From Actinospica robiniae DSM 44927 (lineage in GTDB: Bacteria > Actinomycetota > Actinomycetes > Streptomycetales > Catenulisporaceae), in assembly GCF_000504285.1 (NCBI RefSeq), contig NZ_KI632511.1, positions 9,406,154 to 9,470,153 on the forward strand: DNA of 64,000 nt, in the 5' to 3' direction. This document shows positions 13,839 through 20,900 of the stretch, one piece after another; the stretch's first letter is position 1, and each line of letters opens with the position of its first letter. The notes below the pieces were generated by a model that worked only from the letters and a program-made list of their open reading frames with translations, made no database searches and was not told the origin of the DNA. Made by a program: the position numbers and the translations under genes.

Positions 13839-14549
13839 GTGAGTGTCAAGAATCCTTCCGCTGAGCTGCCCGTGCGCGTGCTGGTGGTGGAGGACGACGA
13901 GGGGATCGCCTGGCCGTTGCGCCGCGGCCTGTCCCGTTCGGGCTACGAGGTCGAGCTGGTCGCCACGGCCGCCGCGGCGCTGTCCGCCGCCCGGGCCGAC
14001 CTTGTGCTGCTGGATCTCGGTCTGCCGGACATGGACGGGATCGAGGTGTGCCGTCGGCTGCGTGCGAGCGGTGACGCGGCCGTGATCGTGGTGACCGCGC
14101 GCGGTGAGGAGGGCGACCGGGTCGCCGCCCTGGACGAGGGTGCCGACGACTATCTCGTCAAGCCGTTCGGGCTGGCCGAGTTGCAGGCGAGGATAAGGGC
14201 CGTGTTGCGTCGGGTGCGACCGGCCGGGCCGACCGTGTACGTCGCCGGACCGGTCGTGCTCGACCCGCGCGCCCGGAAGGTCGCGGTGCGTGGGCAGGAG
14301 GTGGCGCTGACGCCCAAGGAGTTCGACATCCTCGAATGCCTGATCGCGGACGCCGGCCGCGCGGTCTCCCGGCACGAATTGCTCACCCGGGTGTGGGACG
14401 AGCACTGGTACGGCCCGGGACGCGTGCTGGACGTGCACATGGCGGCGCTGCGCCGCAAGCTCGCGGTGGAAGGGCTGATCGAGACCGTCTACGGCCATGG
14501 CTTCCGGCTTCGGCCTGACGCGTCGGCCGCGACGGGCAGCGGGGACTGA
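13839..14549 (+). CDS. OmpR family two-component response regulator (orphaned)
   Basis: A 236-aa regulator starting at GTG 13839. The receiver domain (about residues 12-125) has acidic EDDEG, phospho-acceptor Asp in LLDLGLPDMDG, Thr in VVTARGEEG and Lys in YLVKPFG. The C-terminal winged helix (about 140-228) carries LTPKEFDILECL and LDVHMAALRRKL. A start codon five bases past its stop begins MSRRIALVTLSLIT, the usual opening of a membrane histidine kinase, but the frame switches after about 14 codons into an unrelated gene fragment. The cognate kinase has evidently been lost by deletion. Confidence 0.92.
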   Translation: MSVKNPSAELPVRVLVVEDDEGIAWPLRRGLSRSGYEVELVATAAAALSAARADLVLLDLGLPDMDGIEVCRRLRASGDAAVIVVTARGEEGDRVAALDEGADDYLVKPFGLAELQARIRAVLRRVRPAGPTVYVAGPVVLDPRARKVAVRGQEVALTPKEFDILECLIADAGRAVSRHELLTRVWDEHWYGPGRVLDVHMAALRRKLAVEGLIETVYGHGFRLRPDASAATGSGD

Positions 14550-14553
14550 CCGG

Positions 14554-14597
14554 ATGTCGCGCCGCATCGCGCTGGTCACGCTGAGCCTGATCACGGC
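14554..14597 (+). pseudogene. Histidine kinase N-terminal stub
   Basis: Starting 5 bp after the response-regulator stop, the ATG frame encodes a basic start and the beginning of a hydrophobic segment, as sensor kinases do, and then runs into DNA from a beta-propeller gene at about 14597. Position and spacing suggest the remains of the partner kinase. The stretch is very short, so this rests mainly on context. Confidence 0.45.
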
Positions 14598-15166
14598 GCC
14601 TCGACCACCGGATTCGACGGCAGCGACTCCGTCATCGCACTCGGCCCGGATCTCGCCCGCCTCGATTATTTGCCCCCGCCACCTGGGCGCAGGACAACGC
14701 GGACGACCTCGACCTCGGCTCGATGACACCGGCGCTGGTCGGCGGCCGGATCCTCGCGCTCGGCAAACGCGGAACCGCGTACCTGCTGGCCGCGGACCGC
14801 CTCGGCGGCGTCGGCGGGCAGATTGCGCAGTCGCGGGTGTGCCCGGCGTTCGGTGCGGCCGCCGTACGCGGCAGCACGGCCTACGTGGCCTGCCCGGACG
14901 GCATCCGCGCGATCGACACCGCCGGCGACCGGATCAGCGTCTCGTGGACGTCGGCGGCCCGCGCCAACGGCTCGCCGACCCTCTCCGGCGGCGACGTGTG
15001 GGCCGTGGCCTGGCCCGCCGGCACCTTGTACCGCTTCGCGGCGGCCACCGGCACGGTCACCGGCCACATCGCACTCGGCACGGTCCCGCATTTCGCGTCA
15101 GCCACCCTCGGCGACGGCCGGGCGTTCGTCGGCACGATCAACGGCGTCACCGCGGTCAATCGCTAG
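14598..15166 (+). pseudogene. PQQ-like beta-propeller protein, 3' fragment with frameshift
   Basis: The 3' part of a secreted or lipoprotein-type beta-propeller gene: repeated blades such as GGRILALGKRGTAYLL, GSTAYVACPDGIRAID and GGDVWAVAWPAGTLYRF, ending GRAFVGTINGVTAVNR at TAG 15164. The 5' part (TGFDGSDSVIALGPDLAR) is in another frame; one missing T near 14668 explains the shift. The start of the gene was removed by the deletion that also took the kinase. Confidence 0.65.
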
Positions 15167-15444
15167 CGCCGGTCCCCCTGGCGTGGTGTCACCGTGCTTC
15201 GAATGCCGGGTCGGCATCCGCGTATGCCGGGAGCAGGGTGTGCGTCCTCAGTTCGATCGCTCGCCGCGCCTCGGCCGGACTGCCGCCAACGGCACTGCGC
15301 GCCCCGCCCTGGAAGCGGCCGTCGACCCTTTTGGGCCTGCTCTCCCTCACCCACACGGCTGTCCGGCCAACGCGTGCGCTTTGAGTCGCTTCTCACCATA
15401 CCCATCAGGATTCGGCTACCTTCGGGTGTGTCGAGCGAGCGGAG

Positions 15445-15711
15445 ATGAGACCCCGGCGCCACGCTACGGTGCGTCTCGATCCTTCGACGCCTCGGGAGGG
15501 CATCGTGTTCCCACGCCTTAACGCATCGCTGCACCGAACCGCGCCCCTGCGCAGCAATCGTGCTCCGCTCCTGGTGTTCGACATGCCGGGCATCATTCAC
15601 GTGGACGTCTACCGCCTGCCGTCGAGGTACGCGGTGTTTCGCGTGGTACTGATCTTCGGCGGGCTCACATCTGTCCTGACTGCGGGCGAACTCTGGCGCC
15701 CCTGGCGCTGA
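15445..15711 (+). CDS. Doubtful small hypothetical protein
   Basis: An 88-codon frame with a central hydrophobic stretch (FRVVLIFGGLTSVLTAGELW). A start at the GTG at 15505 would be more natural. It stands directly before the FxsB-like fragment and is on the same strand. Composition is not clearly coding. I recognise nothing in it. Confidence 0.2.
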   Translation: MRPRRHATVRLDPSTPREGIVFPRLNASLHRTAPLRSNRAPLLVFDMPGIIHVDVYRLPSRYAVFRVVLIFGGLTSVLTAGELWRPWR

Positions 15712-15715
15712 CAGC

Positions 15716-15850
15716 GTGCTTGGCGCCGCGAGCAAATCAAGGCACCAGGTCTCGCGCCGGTTCGTGCTCAAAGTTCACAGACGATGTGACCTCGCCTGCA
15801 ATGACTGCTACGTAAACGACCCGCACCGTCGCTACGGCGGCGGGAGAAGC
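15716..15850 (+). pseudogene. FxsB-type radical SAM/SPASM maturase, N-terminal fragment
   Basis: GTG 15716 opens a frame encoding RRFVLKVHRRCDLACNDCYV, which matches the start of FxsB/HaaT-type radical SAM peptide maturases, including the CxxxCxxC iron-sulfur motif (Cys at about residues 24, 28 and 31). Similarity ends after about 40 codons, around 15850, where the frame becomes low-complexity Arg-rich. The rest of the enzyme (normally 350 residues or more, with a SPASM domain) is absent. It is a broken relic of a ribosomal-peptide maturation system. Confidence 0.65.
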
Positions 15851-15948
15851 AGTCACGGTCGGCTGCACGGCGCTCGGCGCGCCGCTGATGCCCGAGGTGG
15901 CGACACCGTCAACGGCACTGTGGGACTACCGCGACGACGCCGCTCGAA

Positions 15949-16224
15949 GTCAAGCAATGCAAGCCCATCACGCTGAACCTGCTCGTTACAACGAGCACGG
16001 ACAACCGCGTCTACTACGTGGCCTTCAACAACCGTTCGTGGAAGCCGGCACTTGCGGCCGTCGGGGCCATCAAGGTGCTGGGCTACACAAAGCAGGAGCG
16101 GGAGCGCGTCAGAAACTATCCCGTGTTCGAGAACTCCAGGGAGGACATGTTCCAAGTCCTGCGGTACGCCTTCGCGAGCGTACAGCTGGAGGCGGGCGTG
16201 AACCGCACCGGGATCGCGCCAGGC
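15949..16224 (+). pseudogene. Partial hypothetical protein truncated at the 25-bp repeat
   Basis: A frame without a clear start reads VTTSTDNRVYYVAFNNRSW and continues to ENSREDMFQVLRYAFASVQL before entering the 25-bp repeat at 16198-16222. Composition is normal for a soluble protein, but no family is recognised. A possible start is GTG 16018. It appears cut on both sides, so I treat it as a fragment. Confidence 0.35.
16198..16222 (+). repeat. 25-bp direct repeat, left copy
   Basis: Identical over 25 bases to 36631-36655, in the same orientation, 20.4 kb apart. The two copies bracket the enediyne cluster. In the right copy the sequence is the left arm of a large hairpin; here only the arm is present. 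It may be an attachment-type site or a recombination scar. Confidence 0.75.
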
Positions 16225-16339
16225 AGTCGACGCCTGCCTCCCCGTCCGCCAGTCGAAAAACGGAGGCCCGGGCTCGCTGCACGTGACCACTGGTCAAGGA
16301 GTTGCAGGCCCACGACTTCTGGCGCTGCCGTCGCAGGCT

Positions 16340-16658
16340 TCGGAGGGCCGTTGCCCGCGTACTGCTTCTTCGCGCACGCGATGTGTCTTCCTGAGTCAGA
16401 AACGGGTGGTCATCGAGAATCCACGAGGTCGGCGAGAGGGCCTTGATCGCGCGGCCAGCCGCGCGGTCAGCTCGTGCCAATCCCGCCCGGCAATGCCTGC
16501 GAAGCGCCCCAGGCTCTGCTCAGGACCCCCAGGCCGGCGGCTGTCGGCTGCACCGACTTGCGCCGAAGGCCCAGAAGCATCAGCCTACGCAGATATACCT
16601 GCGCTCGCCGCTGGCCATCGTAGGTCAGATGGCGGAACACGTCCCGCGCGTGCTGTGA
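16340..16658 (-). mobile_element. IS701-family transposase remnant
   Basis: On the minus strand, pieces in two or three frames read as the N-terminal part of an IS701-type DDE transposase: DVFRHLTYDGQRRAQVYLRR, GLRRKSVQPTAAGLG, then WHELTARLA and IKALSPTSWILDDHPFL, the last holding the first catalytic Asp region. At least two frameshifts separate them, and the C-terminal two thirds is missing. It is dead but marks past transposition at the left border of the enediyne region. Confidence 0.65.
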
Positions 16659-16693
16659 TGGGCCGTGACCTGAGAAGATAGTAGACCATTGAC

Positions 16694-18016
16694 TTGCGCG
16701 CCGTCGTGCTATTTAATCTGATGCAAGGATTCGACGACACCGGGGAGATGAGTCCTATCGTGGGTGGGGGAGTGCGCCTCGCGGCAATCACAAGTCGGTG
16801 GGTATTCTCGACCGGTATCGCGCGGACCCTTCGGTGTGGCGACACGTGGGTGGACCGGCTCCCTGCGTTGGCGGAGCGCCTCGGGCCGGCTTATGTGAAG
16901 TTGGCGCAACTCGTGAGCACGAGGGCTGACATAATTCCGGCATCGCTGGGCGCGGCTCTCGGTCGGCTCCAGGAGAACGGGAGCCCGCTGTCGGCGGATT
17001 ACCTGCGTGAGCAACTTGCCGCAGCCGGCCTCGTGGTCGGGGACGCCGAGCCGGAGCCGCGCATGCTCGGCGCGGGAAGCATCGCCTGCGTGTACCTGCT
17101 CTCCCTGCACGGCCGGGAGCCGATGGCGGTCAAGGTGCTGAGGCCGGAGGTGCGTAAGAGCCTCGATCGCGACCTGCGCTCCATGCGCAGAGCCGCCCGG
17201 ATCATGGCGCGGATCCCACCGTTCCGGCGCTTGCCCGTCGTCGATATGGTGGATCACGCGACCTTCATCATCGCAGGTCAGTCGAGCTTTCGGCGCGAGG
17301 CTGGGAATCTGGAGACCCTTCGGGCGAGGCTCGCCGGTCACAACGTGTTCATGCCCGCCCTGATCGACGTGCCGAACGACGATGTGCTCTGCATGGAGTA
17401 CCTCTCGGTTTTCGACGGCCACCGGAACGCCGAGCGTGCGGACGTCGATCGAAAGGTCGGCGCACGGGCCCTGGTCGAGGCGGTCTTCTTGATGTTGTTC
17501 GACATTGGGATCGTGCACTGCGATCTTCACCCCGGGAACGTCGCCGTCGACGCGGACGGCGTGCACATCGTCGACGCCGGATTCGTAGCGGAGACGACGC
17601 CGGATTTGAGGCGGCAGTTTCGCGAGTTCTTCCTCGGACTGTCTTTCGGAAATGGGCCGAGGTGTGCCGAGAGTGTCATCGACGCTGCCGTCATCATCCC
17701 GTCAGCGTTTGATCGGGAAGAATTCGTCGCACGCATGACAGACCTCGTCGGACGATACGCGAACCTGCCGGCGGCCAAGTTCAACATCGGGGCCTTCGTC
17801 GCGGAACTGTTTACGATTCAACGTAACTTTGATATTTATGTCTCTGCGGAGTTCGTGATTCCTATCCTGACGCTGTTAGTCATCGAGGGAACCATTCGCG
17901 ACTGGGATCCCGATCTCGACTTCCAGCGAATAGCCCAGCCGATCATCCTGCGTGCCGTGGTCCGCGACAGGGAGCACGGCACGCAGGACGACGCGTCCCG
18001 GGATCCCGTCTTCTAG
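16694..18016 (+). CDS. ABC1/AarF/UbiB family atypical kinase
   Basis: 440 aa. The family motifs are in order: YVKLAQLVSTRADIIP (the KxGQ-type N-terminal motif, with Ala for Gly), the Ala-rich loop region GAGSIACVYL, Lys in MAVKVLRPE, catalytic HCDLHPGN at about residue 275, and the metal-binding Asp in IVDAGF. C-terminal hydrophobic stretches are consistent with membrane association. UbiB proteins are ATPases or kinases that assist synthesis or handling of quinones and other lipids. The start chosen, TTG 16694, is uncertain; ATG at 16721 or 16748 is possible. The gene converges on the VOC gene with overlapping stops. It is the left-most intact gene inside the repeat-bounded island, so a role in the pathway is possible but unproven. 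Confidence 0.85.
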   Translation: MRAVVLFNLMQGFDDTGEMSPIVGGGVRLAAITSRWVFSTGIARTLRCGDTWVDRLPALAERLGPAYVKLAQLVSTRADIIPASLGAALGRLQENGSPLSADYLREQLAAAGLVVGDAEPEPRMLGAGSIACVYLLSLHGREPMAVKVLRPEVRKSLDRDLRSMRRAARIMARIPPFRRLPVVDMVDHATFIIAGQSSFRREAGNLETLRARLAGHNVFMPALIDVPNDDVLCMEYLSVFDGHRNAERADVDRKVGARALVEAVFLMLFDIGIVHCDLHPGNVAVDADGVHIVDAGFVAETTPDLRRQFREFFLGLSFGNGPRCAESVIDAAVIIPSAFDREEFVARMTDLVGRYANLPAAKFNIGAFVAELFTIQRNFDIYVSAEFVIPILTLLVIEGTIRDWDPDLDFQRIAQPIILRAVVRDREHGTQDDASRDPVF

Positions 18017-18378
18017 CGGGAGAACTGGATCAGCTCAAGCACGTTGCCGCTTGGGTCCCTGACCGCGAAGTACGGCCCGACCGGGGACGGCTGGAGCTCG
18101 CCGTGCACGACGTCGGCGCCCAGTTCCGTGAGCCTGGCAAGTTCCTTCGCCGCATCCGCCACGCTGAAGTCGAGGGCTACGGTCGCGCCGGCCGGGTAGT
18201 CGGAACGCTGCGGTTGGGTGCAGAGCGCGAGCAGGAGCGTCGGACCGTCGTTCTTCAACTCGACGAAATGGGGCGCCATCGAGTCGTCGTCGACTTCGAG
18301 ACCGAGCGCGTCCACGTAGAACGCACGCGCGGCGTCCATGTCGTGGACTCCGATGCTGATGACCTTCAATGTGGGCAT
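18013..18378 (-). CDS. VOC superfamily protein (glyoxalase/bleomycin-resistance fold)
   Basis: A 121-aa single-module pair of beta-alpha-beta-beta-beta units: ISIGVHDMDAARAFYVDALG at the N-terminus and PYFAVRDPSGNVLELIQF at the C-terminus. VOC proteins include metalloenzymes and drug-binding resistance proteins; in tiancimycin producers, VOC proteins of the TnmS type bind the enediyne and protect the host. Lying in the divergent arm of an enediyne cluster, 38 bp after an MFS gene, it is a good candidate for sequestration-type self-resistance. That role is inference. Its stop overlaps the stop of the convergent UbiB-like gene. Confidence 0.85.
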   Translation of the reverse strand: MPTLKVISIGVHDMDAARAFYVDALGLEVDDDSMAPHFVELKNDGPTLLLALCTQPQRSDYPAGATVALDFSVADAAKELARLTELGADVVHGELQPSPVGPYFAVRDPSGNVLELIQFSR

Positions 18379-18416
18379 GTGATCAAATCTCCTTGCCTAT
18401 TCTGATTGATCGTCAC

Positions 18417-19685
18417 CTAGGCTGTGACCTCGGCGGGAGCTGGTTCCTCGGTCTGCTCGACCCGGCTCCGGCCGCCCTGCCCGCTGGTGAGCACGGCCGA
18501 GGCCACGGCGCAGGCCATGCAGAAACCGCCGAAGATCAGCCAGGTGGAGCGCACGCCCACCTCCGCCATGACGAGGCCGCCGAGGACCGAGCCGATCACG
18601 CTCACCACGGTGTTCAGGGCACCGTAGTACGCGAAGCCGCGGCCGATGTCCGTCTTCGAGAGCACGAGTGGCACCTGAGCCGCGATGATCGGCATCGTCA
18701 GCGCCATCAGCGACCCCTCCAAGATCGTCAGCGCTACCGCAGCCGCCGCGGACGTCGTGTACGCGTACACGAGCGCCATGCCGCCCAGGCTCAACGTACC
18801 CAGTGGGATTGCCAGGCCGCGGGGCGTCGAACGCCAGATCCGGCCGGCGTGCGAAGCCAGAAACACCATGGGGATGCTGAAAATGGCGAAGGACCACGAG
18901 GTGAGCATCCCGCTGGCACCCAGGTCCTTAAGATACAGACCCCATACGACGCTGTTAGCACCATAGAGCACCGAGGTTCCCAGCGTGCAGAGGATGACCG
19001 CGCGCAGCCGCCAGAGCAGCGCGACCGCAGTGAGTTCGTTCGCCTCGGCCCCGTCGTCCTCGGAGTCCCTCTCGGCAGTCTCGGATGCCCTTGGAAGCGA
19101 CGTGCGCATCGTGAGCCAGAGCCAGAGCACGGTGGTCAGGCCGAAAAGCCCGACGGTGAACCAGGGGGCGACCCAGGTCCCGCCCGCGACCAGCACACCG
19201 AGCAGTAGCGGACCGATGAAGCCCCCGGCGTTCTGCCAGCCGGTGAGCTTGCCGAACCTCGATTCGCTCTCCTTCTGGTCGTGGACCCCGGTACCGGTGA
19301 TCGTGCGCACGGTGGTGGACAGCCCGACGAATCCGATCGAGATGATTCCGTCCGCGATCGCGAGCACGACAGGCGCGGTGGTGGCGGCGAGCAGGGTCGT
19401 GCCCGCCGCCGCCAGTGCCGAACTGATCGTTCCCGTGGCGGCCGTGCCGAGCCGCGCGAGGACGCGGGACCAGATGGTCAGGAACGGGGTGGCGACCACG
19501 CCCGAGACGGCCAGCACGAAGCCGATCGTGTCTGTGCTCAGCCCCCGGTCGGAGAGGTACCGCGCGTAGATCGAAAGCAGTCCGAAATTCGCCGCCCGGC
19601 TGAGCGTCGCGATGAGCAGGATCATGGTGCTTTGCTCAGCCCACGAGATCTGCCGTTTCCCAGTCGGGGGAGGTGGGTGCGGCAC
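18417..19685 (-). CDS. MFS transporter, probable drug or metabolite exporter
   Basis: A 422-aa protein with about 12 predicted membrane helices in two halves separated by a polar acidic loop (around SETAERDSEDDGAEANE). The start is GTG 19685; it begins with a short Pro-rich tail. There is no sugar-porter signature. It is the fourth gene of the minus-strand arm of the enediyne cluster, between an unrecognised 143-aa gene and the VOC gene, which makes export or self-protection the likely role. A second, unrelated MFS gene ends the plus-strand arm. Confidence 0.85.
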   Translation of the reverse strand: MPHPPPPTGKRQISWAEQSTMILLIATLSRAANFGLLSIYARYLSDRGLSTDTIGFVLAVSGVVATPFLTIWSRVLARLGTAATGTISSALAAAGTTLLAATTAPVVLAIADGIISIGFVGLSTTVRTITGTGVHDQKESESRFGKLTGWQNAGGFIGPLLLGVLVAGGTWVAPWFTVGLFGLTTVLWLWLTMRTSLPRASETAERDSEDDGAEANELTAVALLWRLRAVILCTLGTSVLYGANSVVWGLYLKDLGASGMLTSWSFAIFSIPMVFLASHAGRIWRSTPRGLAIPLGTLSLGGMALVYAYTTSAAAAVALTILEGSLMALTMPIIAAQVPLVLSKTDIGRGFAYYGALNTVVSVIGSVLGGLVMAEVGVRSTWLIFGGFCMACAVASAVLTSGQGGRSRVEQTEEPAPAEVTA

Positions 19686-19731
19686 GGTGGCTCCGTCCTG
19701 CGGTAGGTACTGCTGCGACTACGTTAGCTGC

Positions 19732-20163
19732 TCAGTTCTCGATCAGCATGGGTGCGGAGCGGGTCGAGCGGTGGGCGAGCTCAGCACCCATCGTGATGAT
19801 GGCCGGGCCGCCCCAGAACCTCCTCCACTCCTCGGCCTCGGCAACCGGGATCGCCCGATGGGTGACGGCGAGGACGGTGTGGTGGACCGTCGGGGCCAGC
19901 GACATCGTGATCGAACTCGAGCTGCTCGCATCATCGCGGTTACGTGCGGTGAACTCTACTCGGTCGGTGGGCCGCCGGTCGGCGATCTCGAAGGATCCCG
20001 CCGGGTCGGTCGGCAGTGCGGGCATGCTCCCGCCGATCAGGCCCGAGTAGACGTCGCTGCAGACCGCTGACTCGAGCACATAGCTCACCACGAAGCGCAC
20101 AGTGGTGTCCGACTCCTGATACTCCAGGATGGTGTAATTGCCGTTCTGGCGGGTGGCTCGCAC
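19732..20163 (-). CDS. Conserved-looking hypothetical protein of the enediyne cluster (143 aa)
   Basis: Starts at GTG 20163 with a strong AGGAG five bases upstream. The sequence looks beta-rich and soluble: an opening NGNYTILEYQESDTTVRFVV, a middle with RPTDRVEFTAR, and a C-terminal helix AEAEEWRRFWGGPA. There is no signal peptide or membrane segment. I considered an SRPBCC/START fold like the CalC-type enediyne resistance proteins, but the usual opening motif of that family is absent. Function unknown; context suggests tailoring or self-protection. Confidence 0.7.
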   Translation of the reverse strand: MRATRQNGNYTILEYQESDTTVRFVVSYVLESAVCSDVYSGLIGGSMPALPTDPAGSFEIADRRPTDRVEFTARNRDDASSSSSITMSLAPTVHHTVLAVTHRAIPVAEAEEWRRFWGGPAIITMGAELAHRSTRSAPMLIEN

Positions 20164-20198
20164 TTTTTCTCCTCACTGGCGTGGCTGTGCGGGGAAGG

Positions 20199-20236
20199 CC
20201 GTACGGCCCGGGGCTCCGGAACCCCGGGACGTACGG
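20199..20236. terminator. Strong hairpin between two minus-strand cluster genes
   Basis: Nested perfect arms: CCGTACG (20199-20205) pairs with CGTACGG (20230-20236), and CCCGGGG (20207-20213) with CCCCGGG (20222-20228), with an 8-base loop. Placed between the stop of the 193-aa gene (20272) and the start of the 143-aa gene (20163), it could terminate, attenuate or stabilise the upstream transcript. Confidence 0.6.
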
Positions 20237-20271
20237 ACCCCGATCCTGGTGACTCTCGGCGGGAAGGAGCC

Positions 20272-20853
20272 TCAGACCGCGCGCAGGGCACGGAACTCGG
20301 CGGCCTTCTCCTCCCACTCTTCGCGCGAGATGGACGCCATCGCGTCGCACGAGGCGGCCATGATGTGCACGCCCTCGCCGAGCGAGAACGACTTCTGGAA
20401 GTGCACGTGGTTGCGCGGGGGGATCTGCATGACGTCGACACCGACGGCGAGCCCGACGTAGTGGGGCTCGGCGAGGCGCTTGCCGACGTACACGTCCATG
20501 ATCGCGTTGTAGACGATCACGGCCGGGTAGTCGGCCTCGCGCTGCACGGCGACGCAGACGCTCTTGGGCTGCGGGACGTCGGGCGACAGGGTGATCTGGA
20601 GCCACTCGCCGAGCGTCTCGGAGTAGCCGGCGGCCTCCCACTCGACGATGTTGAACTCGAACTGCCGGACGCCGGCCGGGATGAGCACCGGCGCGCAGCG
20701 GTCGAGGCGCAGCAGGGAGACCAGCTTGACGATCTCCTTGACCTCGCCGTCGATGGCGAGGGGGAGGGCGAGCTCGGAGCGCTCGTGCTCCAGCTCGGGC
20801 TCCGGAGGGAAGCCCTCCTGCGGCCGGGCCGCGATTTCCGTGGAGATGGACAT
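20272..20853 (-). CDS. Hypothetical protein of the enediyne cluster (193 aa)
   Basis: Starts at ATG 20853 with AGAAAGG seven bases upstream; a longer start at 20886 lacks a ribosome site. It is soluble and acidic, with regular beta-type segments (RQFEFNIVEWEAAGYSETLG, VGLAVGVDVMQIPPRNHVHF) and a C-terminal helix ISREEWEEKAAEFRALRAV. I recognise no domain. It is 47 bp downstream of the ClpX-like gene and probably cotranscribed with it; a substrate or adaptor of that unfoldase is one speculative option. Confidence 0.75.
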   Translation of the reverse strand: MSISTEIAARPQEGFPPEPELEHERSELALPLAIDGEVKEIVKLVSLLRLDRCAPVLIPAGVRQFEFNIVEWEAAGYSETLGEWLQITLSPDVPQPKSVCVAVQREADYPAVIVYNAIMDVYVGKRLAEPHYVGLAVGVDVMQIPPRNHVHFQKSFSLGEGVHIMAASCDAMASISREEWEEKAAEFRALRAV

Positions 20854-20900
20854 CGAGAACCTTTCTGTGAGTGTTACGACGTCCACATCGATGATGTGGG

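Noticed and set aside
15170-15440. Minus-strand frame ending RTHTLLPAYADADPAFEAR
   Set aside because: It looks vaguely like the tail of a real protein but has no start, no ribosome site and no recognisable family; not listed as a gene.
19732-20163. CalC-type (SRPBCC) self-sacrifice resistance protein
   Set aside because: Size and context fit, but the opening motif of SRPBCC proteins is missing, so I left it as hypothetical.
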